Assembly (NCBI RefSeq): GCF_038024855.1
Contig: NZ_CP139089.1
Location: 992,001 to 1,056,000, forward strand
Length of the DNA stretch: 64,000 nucleotides
Direction: 5' to 3'
DNA from: Methylocella tundrae
GTDB lineage: Bacteria; Pseudomonadota; Alphaproteobacteria; Rhizobiales; Beijerinckiaceae
Under the pieces are notes generated by a model that was not told where the DNA came from, made no database searches, and worked only from the letters and a program-made list of their open reading frames with translations. The translations under genes were made by a program, and so were the position numbers. The stretch's first letter is position 1. Each line of letters starts with the position of its first letter. Shown piece after piece: positions 18,951 to 26,062 of this stretch.

Positions 18951-18990
18951 AAATCGAAAGGCCGCGCGACGAGTCGGCCTTTCGATTTTC
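18951..18990 (+). terminator. Rho-independent terminator of rne
   Basis: A perfect 14-bp stem (AAATCGAAAGGCCG at 18951-18964 with CGGCCTTTCGATTT at 18975-18988) encloses a 10-base loop and is followed by a short T/C stretch. It begins 28 bases after the rne stop codon. The stem is palindromic enough to act in both directions. Confidence 0.85.
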
Positions 18991-19066
18991 AGAAAGAAAC
19001 TGCGATAGCCTAGAGCACGCCGCGGAAAAGTTGCAGGCCTTTGGGGCTTACATTATGCGGTAAAAC

Positions 19067-19109
19067 AAAGGCTTAAAGGGCGGAATGCGATTTCGCCCGA
19101 ACGCGTTCT
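19067..19109 (+). repeat. dispersed extragenic repeat, copy 1
   Basis: The core runs AAAGGCTTAAAGGGCGGAAT, then GCGATTTCGC and GAACGCGTTCT. An inverted, near-identical copy lies at 45114-45155. The 55 bases before it (19012-19066, starting TAGAGCACGCCGCGGAAAAG) resemble the longer extragenic repeats common in Hyphomicrobiales genomes. It is placed between the rne terminator and the dsbA-like gene. Confidence 0.6.
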
Positions 19110-19149
19110 GGTCTAGGATTTCGAGGATATGATCGAGGAGTTCAGATTT

Positions 19150-19935
19150 ATGTTTCAGCGAAGCCTAGCGCTTTTCGCCCGCCGCGCAGCCTTGATTTTC
19201 GCCGCGCTTGGCATTTTCGCTTTCTCGCCTGTCCGCGCGGACGAGTTTTCGCCGGCGCAGAAAGCCGAAATCGAATCGATCGTCAAATCCTATCTCGTCA
19301 AAAATCCTGAGATTCTCCGCGACGCCGCGGCTGAACTCGACGCGCGCGAAAAGCTCGCCGCGACCAAAGCGCGTCAGCAGATTGTCGGCGATCCTGCTAG
19401 CCCTCTCTTCGACGTCGCCAATCAGGCGGTGATCGGCAATCCGGGCGGCGCCATTACCTTGGTCGAGTTTTTCGACTACAACTGCGGCTATTGCAAACGC
19501 GCGCTCGGCGATCTCGCGCGATTGATGAAGGATAATCCCGATCTGCGCGTGGTTCTGCGCGATCTGCCGATTCTGTCCCCGGGGTCGGTGGAGGCGGCGA
19601 AAATCGCGAACTCCGCCACAAATCAATTCAAAGGCGCGAAATTCTGGGAGTTCCACCAGAAGCTTCTCGGCTCGCACGGGCCCGTCGGCAAAGCGGAAGC
19701 GATCGCTGTCGCCAAGGATCTCGGCGCCGACGTCGATAAATTGAACAAAGGCGCCGAGACGCCCGAAGTCAGCGCCGCCATCGACCAGTCGATGGAGCTC
19801 GCAAAAGACCTGAGCATCAACGGAACGCCGAGCTATGTGATCGGCGATGAAGTCGTCGTCGGGGCGGTCGGCTACAATGATCTTCAGGCAAAGATCGCCA
19901 ACGTCAGAAAATGCGGCAAAGTGGTTTGCTCATAA
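19150..19935 (+). CDS. DsbA-family thiol:disulfide oxidoreductase, exported
   Basis: A periplasmic thioredoxin-fold protein of about 261 residues that probably makes or isomerises disulfides in exported proteins. A signal peptide ends near VRADEF. A helical N-terminal linker (residues 35-90, lysine-rich) precedes the thioredoxin domain. The domain has the redox motif Cys-Gly-Tyr-Cys in FFDYNCGYCKRAL and the cis-proline loop in NGTPSYVIGDEV. The helical region before the fold resembles ScsC/Com1-type members rather than E. coli DsbA. The protein also ends with two cysteines (RKCGKVVCS). I prefer ATG 19150 because GAGGAG lies nine bases upstream; ATG 19129 is in frame but poorly spaced from any ribosome site. 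No DsbB partner is nearby. Confidence 0.88.
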   Translation: MFQRSLALFARRAALIFAALGIFAFSPVRADEFSPAQKAEIESIVKSYLVKNPEILRDAAAELDAREKLAATKARQQIVGDPASPLFDVANQAVIGNPGGAITLVEFFDYNCGYCKRALGDLARLMKDNPDLRVVLRDLPILSPGSVEAAKIANSATNQFKGAKFWEFHQKLLGSHGPVGKAEAIAVAKDLGADVDKLNKGAETPEVSAAIDQSMELAKDLSINGTPSYVIGDEVVVGAVGYNDLQAKIANVRKCGKVVCS

Positions 19936-19991
19936 AGAGCGAAGGTCGCGCGGCGCAGAGCGGCTTGGCCGCCTGCTGACCGGGCGTTGCG

Positions 19992-20069
19992 TGGCAGGAG
20001 AGGAGGGACTCGAACCCCCAACCCCCGGTTTTGGAGACCGGTGCTCTAACCAAATTGAGCTACACTCCT
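19992..20069 (-). tRNA. tRNA-Trp (anticodon CCA)
   Basis: On the minus strand the gene runs from AGGAGTGTAGCTC to CTCTCCT-G-CCA with encoded CCA. The anticodon arm is CCGGT-CTCCAAA-ACCGG, giving anticodon CCA for tryptophan. The T arm is GGGGG-TTCGAGT-CCCTC. Acceptor-stem pair 6-67 is T opposite T, so only six of seven pairs form. It stands alone on the strand opposite its neighbours. Confidence 0.93.
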
Positions 20070-20199
20070 ACGCAGACGCATCTGTAACTTGAAGCCATGA
20101 ATGAAATCAAGCGTTCCAATGCCGAAAGCTTTGGCTTTGGCTTCACGGGCTGCGTGGCTCATGGCGCAGGCGCCCTTGGCGTCGGAAGGAGTTTTGGCG

Positions 20200-21633
20200 G
20201 TGGGAAGCTCAGGCGCTCGAATGGCGCGCCAATCCGGCCTTGTCGCAGCGTTCGAGGCGATCGTCGGGGCCGGGCACGTGCTGACGACGCCCTCCGATAT
20301 GGCGGGCTATCTCAGCGAGCCGCGTGATCTTTATAGGGGCGTGGCGCTCGGCATTGTTCGTCCTGCCTCGACGCAGGAGGTCGCGGCCGTCGTCAGGCTT
20401 TGCAACGAATCACGGACGCCGATCGTGCCGCAAGGCGGCAATACTGGCCTCGTCGGCGGCCAGATTCCCGACCGGAGCGGCGGGGCGATCGTTCTTTCGC
20501 TGCAACGCATGCGGGCTCTTCGCGAAATCGACCTTGCATCGAACACGATGACGGTCGAAGCCGGCATGATCCTCGCTCACGCGCAGGCCGAGGCCGGCCG
20601 CGCCGGACGTCTTTTTCCTCTCTCCCTCGCCTCGGAAGGCTCGTGCACCATAGGCGGCAACCTTGCAACCAACGCGGGCGGCACGGGGGTGATCGCTTAC
20701 GGCAACGCCCGCGATCTCGCGCTCGGGATCGAGGCGGTCCTTGCCGACGGGCGCATTTTCTGCGGCCTGTCGAAACTCAAAAAGGATAACACCGGATATG
20801 ATCTGAAGGATCTCTTCATCGGCTCAGAAGGAACGCTCGGCGTCATCACGGCGGCGACGCTGAAACTCTTTCCAAAGCCGCGCGCCGTCGAGACAGCTTT
20901 TATCGGCCTTCCCTCTCCCGCCGCCGCCGTCGCTTTGCTCGATCTCGCGCGGGAAAAGGCCGGTGGCGAGATCACCGCATTCGAACTGATTCCCCGCATC
21001 GGGCTCGATTTCGTGCTGGCTCACGTCAAGGGCGCGCGCAATCCGCTCGCGGCAAGGCATGAATGGCATGTGCTTTTGGAGCTCAGCTCGCAAAATGCGG
21101 AAGGTCTTGGCCCTCGTCTGCTGGACATGCTGACCGCCGCGGCCGAGAGCGGTCTCGTCGAGGATGCGGCGATCGCCGCTTCAAAGGCCCAACGCGCCGC
21201 CTTCTGGCGATTGCGCGAGGATCTCTCAGAGGCGCAGCGATTCGAGGGCGGCTCGATCAAGCACGACGTCAGCGTCGCCATTACCGATGCCCCCGCCTTT
21301 CTCGAAGACGTGCAGAGCGTCCTCAAAGAGACGGCCCCGGGCGCCCGGCTTGTGGCCTTCGGGCATCTTGGCGACGGCAATATACACTGCAACGTGTCGC
21401 AGCCTGTCGGCGCCGACAGAGCAGCGTTTCTGGCGCGCTGGGGCGAGATCAACGAGGCTGTGCATGCGATTGTGACCCGCTATGGCGGCTCGATCTCGGC
21501 CGAACATGGCATAGGCCAACTGAAGCGCGATCTTTTGCCACAAGTGAAGGATAAGGTCGCGATGGATTTGATGCGCGCCTTGAAACGAACGCTCGATCCG
21601 CAAGGCATTCTCAATCCCGGCAAGGTTCTCTGA
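20200..21633 (+). CDS. FAD-linked D-2-hydroxyacid (D-2-hydroxyglutarate-type) dehydrogenase
   Basis: A flavoprotein of the VAO/PCMH family that oxidises a D-2-hydroxyacid such as D-2-hydroxyglutarate or D-lactate. The FAD-binding domain shows PQGGNTGLVGGQIP and IGGNLATNAGGTGV. The C-terminal FAD-oxidase domain has FGHLGDGNIHCNVSQP, with the metal-binding His pair, and SAEHGIGQLKRDLL. The reading frame is open back to 20101. However, GTG 20200 has AAGGAG eight bases upstream and gives 477 residues, matching the family length. ATG 20221 and ATG 20101 are alternatives. The substrate is inferred from similarity to human D2HGDH-like proteins and is not certain. It is divergent from tRNA-Trp. Confidence 0.88.
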   Translation: MGSSGARMARQSGLVAAFEAIVGAGHVLTTPSDMAGYLSEPRDLYRGVALGIVRPASTQEVAAVVRLCNESRTPIVPQGGNTGLVGGQIPDRSGGAIVLSLQRMRALREIDLASNTMTVEAGMILAHAQAEAGRAGRLFPLSLASEGSCTIGGNLATNAGGTGVIAYGNARDLALGIEAVLADGRIFCGLSKLKKDNTGYDLKDLFIGSEGTLGVITAATLKLFPKPRAVETAFIGLPSPAAAVALLDLAREKAGGEITAFELIPRIGLDFVLAHVKGARNPLAARHEWHVLLELSSQNAEGLGPRLLDMLTAAAESGLVEDAAIAASKAQRAAFWRLREDLSEAQRFEGGSIKHDVSVAITDAPAFLEDVQSVLKETAPGARLVAFGHLGDGNIHCNVSQPVGADRAAFLARWGEINEAVHAIVTRYGGSISAEHGIGQLKRDLLPQVKDKVAMDLMRALKRTLDPQGILNPGKVL

Positions 21634-21862
21634 TCCGCTTGTTCGTCCAGCGAATGACCTCATGAACACTTATCCTTTGCTTGCGGCGCTCATTCCTGGC
21701 GCGCCGGCGTTGAGGCGGCGGCTTGGGTCACGCCCGCGGCGCGGGCGGTGACTTAGGAAATCTCCCTTTCCATCAGCCAATGATGCGAAAGCGCTAACCT
21801 CCGGTGATTTATGCTATTTGCGAGGCGCCATTGCGCCGCGTCTCGCCGTAACAGGAAAGCCG

Positions 21863-22315
21863 ATGCTGCGATCGCTTCTTTTCGTGTTCTTGATCGTCAT
21901 GGCGAGCGCGGCGCACGCCGAGCGGCTGCAAAAGTGCCCGGTCGACAAGGCCAATCAGGCCGATGTCGCCGAGGCTGTGACGGCGGCGCCGAGCTGCGCG
22001 CAATCCTATGAGGTGATGAATGTCTGCCGCTCCAATTCGAGCAGCGACGTCGCCCTGGCCAATATCGTCGTGCAGAAATGCGAACAGGTTTTCGCGTCGA
22101 CTCTCGAACCTCCAGCTTTGAAGGTCTATGAAGCCGCGCGAGAAAGCTGCACGCGCCGCTTCAGGCATCAGGACGGAACCGTGTCGCTCTCCTACGCGGC
22201 GACCTGCGAGGCCGGCGTCGCCGTCGTCTTCGCGCATCGGGCGGATCTTGCCGCTATGAAGCCGCGGCGCGACCCGAGAAAGCCGCCCTATGGGGATTTG
22301 TCGCCGGTACAGTAG
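21863..22315 (+). CDS. small secreted six-cysteine protein, unknown function
   Basis: The predicted protein has 150 residues. It begins MLRSLLFVFLIVMASAAHAE, a standard signal peptide with an AHA cleavage site. The mature part of about 130 residues has six cysteines spaced through its length, which would allow three disulfides, and a proline-rich tail (PRRDPRKPPYGDLSPVQ). ATG 21863 has AGGAAA at good distance; the frame is open upstream to a TTG at 21818, but the signal peptide fixes the start. I do not recognise the family. A DsbA-like gene lies about 2 kb upstream, but nothing links the two directly. Confidence 0.65.
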   Translation: MLRSLLFVFLIVMASAAHAERLQKCPVDKANQADVAEAVTAAPSCAQSYEVMNVCRSNSSSDVALANIVVQKCEQVFASTLEPPALKVYEAARESCTRRFRHQDGTVSLSYAATCEAGVAVVFAHRADLAAMKPRRDPRKPPYGDLSPVQ

Positions 22316-22350
22316 TGTTGCGTCGGAAGTAACGATCGCCGTCTGCGCTG

Positions 22351-22566
22351 TTACGAGCGTGGCTTTTCATGCTCTACGATGCACAGTTTGCGAATCGTCA
22401 ATTCGTCGACCTCCAACGCGCCAAAGCGCGCCCTCCTGATCCCCAGACGGCCAATCGCCACGGCGCCGATAGCGATAGCCCCGAACGCCGCCGCTCCTAG
22501 TGCAAGCGCCAGCAGGCTGGCTGCGGGGATGGTTTTGGATGGGCTCGCTGTTACTCCGCGCGTCAT
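22351..22566 (-). CDS. small GAIAIG/RLxI repeat protein
   Basis: A protein of 71 residues with a hydrophobic stretch of short repeats (AALALGAAAFGAIAIGAVAIG is the core, split here as LGAAAFGAIAIG then AVAIGRLGIRRARFG) followed by ALEVDELTIRKLCIVE. The alternating hydrophobic/small pattern resembles short bacterial proteins with a GAxAIG helix-like start and a beta-strand ladder at the end. I know of no function for these. The start is well supported: GGAGGT lies six bases before ATG 22566 on the minus strand. The opposite strand also has an open frame of similar length but without a comparable ribosome site. It is flanked by hicB downstream of the spacer. Confidence 0.55.
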   Translation of the reverse strand: MTRGVTASPSKTIPAASLLALALGAAAFGAIAIGAVAIGRLGIRRARFGALEVDELTIRKLCIVEHEKPRS

Positions 22567-22646
22567 AGAGACACCTCCGTCAAGTTAGCTGGCTGCGACA
22601 GCGGAGCGCGCAGCCTATCCAAGCGAATCCGCGGGATTGTCGAACC

Positions 22647-22940
22647 CTATTCCGCGGCCTGCGTGCGCAAGCTGTCAGGAAGCGGAATCAGTGCGGCCAT
22701 AAACTGATGCAAGTCCTGAGCAATATCGGCGTCAGCCCTTAATTCGGACAGGCTTCTGGGTGGCGGGATCTTCTGGCCGCTCTCGAGCATCGCGTGGCAC
22801 CAAAGCTCAAGCGCCTCTTTCGCGTTCAGCATGGCCTCGTCAACAGTGTCGCCAGCGGAGAAACAGCCCGGCAGATCGGGGAACCACACCCCGACGGCTT
22901 TCCCCTGCTCTTCTTCCACGATGGCGACGTAGTGGGTCAT
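22647..22940 (-). CDS. hicB: HicB-like antitoxin
   Basis: The antitoxin partner of HicA, a 97-residue protein. It has the degenerate RNase H-like HicB fold, recognisable by MTHYVAIVEEEQG, GVWFPDLPGCFSAGDTVDEA and the helix NAKEALELWCHAMLESGQ. Many HicB proteins continue into a ribbon-helix-helix or helix-turn-helix DNA-binding tail. This one stops shortly after ALIPLPDSLRTQAAE, so that domain appears absent. An upstream in-frame ATG at 22961 would overlap hicA by 16 bases. The ATG at 22940 starts the conserved block and leaves a five-base gap after hicA. It should neutralise HicA by direct binding. Confidence 0.85.
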   Translation of the reverse strand: MTHYVAIVEEEQGKAVGVWFPDLPGCFSAGDTVDEAMLNAKEALELWCHAMLESGQKIPPPRSLSELRADADIAQDLHQFMAALIPLPDSLRTQAAE

Positions 22941-22945
22941 AGGCT

Positions 22946-23140
22946 TCAGTCTTTCGGCCACTTCGCCAATTTGTAGATTTGGCGCATCAGACCCTCACCC
23001 AAATCCTTCTTTGGATGAGGAAGAGAAATTACCACACCAGTTTGTGGATGGCGAAAAATATGATGCGAGCCTTTGATCCGATCAAGCACCCAACCGTCGC
23101 GTTCAAGGCGACGTTTGATTTCGCGGCTATTCGCAAGCAT
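22946..23140 (-). CDS. hicA: HicA-like mRNA interferase toxin
   Basis: A small dsRBD-like toxin of 64 residues that cleaves mRNA when not bound by HicB. Family features are the N-terminal helix NSREIKRRLERDGWVL, the catalytic histidine region IKGSHHIFRHP (His near 26-27) and the C-terminal block VISLPHPKKDLGEGLMRQIY. The start at ATG 23140 has GGAG eight bases upstream; an ATG three codons earlier lacks this. It is the first gene of the hicAB pair. The promoter region behind it is strikingly AT-rich (18/60 GC at 23221-23280), consistent with recent arrival or with an easily melted autoregulated promoter. Confidence 0.9.
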   Translation of the reverse strand: MLANSREIKRRLERDGWVLDRIKGSHHIFRHPQTGVVISLPHPKKDLGEGLMRQIYKLAKWPKD

Positions 23141-23312
23141 GCGGCACACTCCGGATTGTTCGGCTGCGCCTGATTAGTGAGTAAGATATCTCGCATGTAG
23201 CAATAGTTGCCAGACGTTAGGGAGTGCCCTTGTAATCTACATTAGCAGAGTAACATATTGAAAAGTAACAATTATATTTAATTGTGGATAAGTTCCACGG
23301 AGTTCAATGCGC

Positions 23313-25703
23313 TTACCCGGCCTGCACAAAACTCTCCAAAACCATTTTGCGGCCCGCCTTGTCGAAATCGACCGTCAGCTTGTTGCCGTCGACCGCCGCC
23401 ACCGCGCCATAGCCGAATTTTTGGTGAAATACCCGCGCGCCTTTGGAATAGCCTGATTGGGCGCTGGATTTCGCGACGAGTTCGCCCTCGATCTGGAGCG
23501 GTCCGCGCTGGGCGGCCGGCCGCCCAAATCCGCTCGATTTCGCCGCGCCCTGTCCTTGCCTCGTCTCTTCGTTGCGACGCTGCGCGCGCCGCCAGCCCGG
23601 CGTTTCATAAGAGGAGCCGTAGCTGTCCATATTCGCGAAGCGCGATTGCGCGTAGCCGCCATAGGCGGAGCCGGTGGCCGCTTCGACGACCTCGACATGA
23701 TCGGCTGGAAGCTCATCGAGAAAGCGAGAGGGAAGCGTCGTCTGCCAAAGCCCGTGGATGCGGCGGTTGGTGGCGAAATAGATTTTCGCCCGCCGCCGCG
23801 CGCGGGTAACGCCGACATAGGCGAGGCGGCGCTCTTCCTCGAGGCCCGCGCGCCCCGATTCATCGAGCGAACGCTGATGCGGAAACAGCCCCTCCTCCCA
23901 GCCGGGCAGAAAGACCGTCTCGAATTCGAGGCCTTTCGCCGCGTGAAGCGTCATGATCGAAACGCGCGGACCAGCGTCCTTCATCTCGGCCTCCATGACC
24001 AGCGAGATATGCTCAAGAAAGGCGCCAAGGTCCGGAAACTCCTCCATGGCGCGCACGAGCTCTTTCAGGTTTTCGAGGCGCCCGGCAGCCTCCGCTGTGC
24101 GGTCCTTGCGCCACATATCGGTGTAGCCGGACTCCTCCAATATCATCTCGATCAGCTCGCCTTGCGGCTTTTGATCGATGAGGCTCGCCCAACGGGAAAA
24201 GCTCGTCAGCAAGTCGCGCAGAACCTGCCGCTGCTTCGGCTTTATTTCATCTGTCTCGACCATATATTGCGCCGCCTGTATCAGCGGCAGGCGTTGGCCG
24301 CGGGCATATTCGTGCAGGAGCTGCAAGGTGGCGTCGCCAAGACCGCGTCGCGGCACATTGAAGATGCGCTCAAAGGCGAGATCGTCGGCCGGCTGGGCGA
24401 CGCAGCGCAGATAGGCGAGCGCGTCGCGGATTTCGGCGCGCTCATAAAAGCGCGGACCGCCGATGACCCGGTAAGGCAGGCCCAAAGTGATGAAGCGCTC
24501 CTCGAACTCGCGCATCTGGAACGAGGCGCGGACAAGGATCGCGAATTCGTCGTAAGCATGGCCTTTGCGCGCCAGCTGCTCGATCTCTTCGCCGACGCCG
24601 CGCGCTTCTTCCTCCGAGTCCCAGACGCCGCAAACGCTCGGCTTTTCGCCAGCTTCATCGTCGGTGAAAAGGGTCTTGCCGAGACGTCCTTCATTATGGG
24701 CGATGAGGCCGGCCGCGACGGCGAGGATATGCCCGGTTGAACGATAATTGCGCTCTAGGCGAATAACCTTGGCCCCCGGAAAATCCTTTTCAAACCGCAA
24801 AATATTGTCGACTTCCGCCCCGCGCCAGCCGTAGATGGATTGATCGTCATCGCCAACGCAGCAAATATTGTGACGCCCCTGCGCCAGCAGACGCAGCCAA
24901 AGATATTGTATTGTGTTTGTGTCCTGATATTCGTCGACGAGCATATATCTGAACCGGTCCTGATATTGCTTCAGGACGTCCGGATTTTCGCGCAAAAGGC
25001 GCAGGCATTCGAGCAGCAGATCGCCGAAATCGGCGGCGTTGAGGATTTTCAGCCGCTCCTGATACAGCGCATAAAGCTGCGCGCCCTTGCCATTGGCGAA
25101 AACTCCCGCCTCGCCCGGCGGCACATGCGCGGGATCAAGGCCGCGGTTTTTCCAGGCGTCGATCTGATAGGCGAGCGCGCGCGCCGGCCAGCGTTTGTCA
25201 TCGATATTTTCGGCCTGCAACACTTGTTTCAGGAGGCGGATCTGATCGTCCGAGTCGAGAATTGTGAAGCTGGATTTCAGCCCGACGAGTTCGGCGTGAC
25301 GACGCAGGATTTTGGTCGAGATCGCGTGGAAGGTGCCAAGCCACGGCATGCTCTCGGCGACGGGGCCCGCCAGCATGGCGACGCGGTCCCTCATCTCCCG
25401 CGCCGCCTTGTTGGTGAAGGTGACAGCGAGAATATCCTGCGCTTTCGCGCGGCCTTGAGCGATAATGTGGGCGATTCTCGTGGTGAGGACGCGCGTTTTT
25501 CCGGTCCCCGCGCCTGCCAAAACGAGAACGGGACCGTCGACCGCCTCGACAGCCGCCCGCTGCTCGCCGTTCAGCCCGTCGAGATAGCGCTGGCCGCCGG
25601 ACGCCGCCGCCCGGGCGCGCGCCGCGATGCCGCCAGGCTGCGGCGCTGGCGCTTCCATGTCGGCGAGGGAAAATGGATCGATCAAATCGCTGCGGCTCCT
25701 CAT
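23313..25703 (-). CDS. uvrD: UvrD/PcrA-type DNA helicase
   Basis: A superfamily 1A 3'-5' helicase of 796 residues, acting in nucleotide-excision and mismatch repair and in clearing RecA or stalled polymerases. The Walker A box AGAGTGKT covers residues 63-70. The Q motif LNGEQRAAVEA lies just before it. Walker B is VDEYQDTN near 265, followed by GDDDQSIYGWRGAEVDN. The later motifs appear in VSIMTLHAAKGLEFETVFLPG and VGVTRARR. The C-terminal tail is Ser/Gly/Arg-rich, ending in a tudor-like segment (GARVFHQKFGYGAV) common in PcrA/UvrD. It is transcribed alone, away from the AsmA-like gene. Confidence 0.95.
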   Translation of the reverse strand: MRSRSDLIDPFSLADMEAPAPQPGGIAARARAAASGGQRYLDGLNGEQRAAVEAVDGPVLVLAGAGTGKTRVLTTRIAHIIAQGRAKAQDILAVTFTNKAAREMRDRVAMLAGPVAESMPWLGTFHAISTKILRRHAELVGLKSSFTILDSDDQIRLLKQVLQAENIDDKRWPARALAYQIDAWKNRGLDPAHVPPGEAGVFANGKGAQLYALYQERLKILNAADFGDLLLECLRLLRENPDVLKQYQDRFRYMLVDEYQDTNTIQYLWLRLLAQGRHNICCVGDDDQSIYGWRGAEVDNILRFEKDFPGAKVIRLERNYRSTGHILAVAAGLIAHNEGRLGKTLFTDDEAGEKPSVCGVWDSEEEARGVGEEIEQLARKGHAYDEFAILVRASFQMREFEERFITLGLPYRVIGGPRFYERAEIRDALAYLRCVAQPADDLAFERIFNVPRRGLGDATLQLLHEYARGQRLPLIQAAQYMVETDEIKPKQRQVLRDLLTSFSRWASLIDQKPQGELIEMILEESGYTDMWRKDRTAEAAGRLENLKELVRAMEEFPDLGAFLEHISLVMEAEMKDAGPRVSIMTLHAAKGLEFETVFLPGWEEGLFPHQRSLDESGRAGLEEERRLAYVGVTRARRRAKIYFATNRRIHGLWQTTLPSRFLDELPADHVEVVEAATGSAYGGYAQSRFANMDSYGSSYETPGWRRAQRRNEETRQGQGAAKSSGFGRPAAQRGPLQIEGELVAKSSAQSGYSKGARVFHQKFGYGAVAAVDGNKLTVDFDKAGRKMVLESFVQAG

Positions 25704-26062
25704 TTACTGGCCGTGTCGCCGGCTTGGCGATCCGGCCCCGCGGCTTCCCGCGCTGGCCGCCGAATCATGTGCGCCGCTCCATTATGCGCCCGTTCAATCG
25801 GCCCTCTGAATCGGTCGGGAGCGGCCCACTCCAATGTGGGGCCGTCCCCGCCGTCTGTCGAGCTTTGGCGAGTCCGAGGCCGTCGACGGCCTGATCCATT
25901 ATTTTGCACCGGGGCTTGCGCATCTTCAACATATGGCGAAAGTCGGAGCCGCTCTCTGAATGCGAGGAGTCCGGCGCAAGCGCGCCGGACGGAGCGCGAG
26001 GGAGGTCAAGATTGCATTATACGATTGGGCGGCGGCGACCCGCCAGAGACAGATAGACGACC
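25704..26062. other. intergenic spacer between uvrD and the AsmA-like gene
   Basis: These 359 bases lie between divergent genes and should contain both promoters. I see no RNA gene, terminator or persuasive open frame. The plus-strand frames here are short and overlap one another. Confidence 0.4.

Noticed and set aside
19847-20092. Plus-strand ORF with EEGLEPPTPGFGDRCSNQIE
   Set aside because: It reads through the dsbA end and the antisense of tRNA-Trp; no independent coding evidence.
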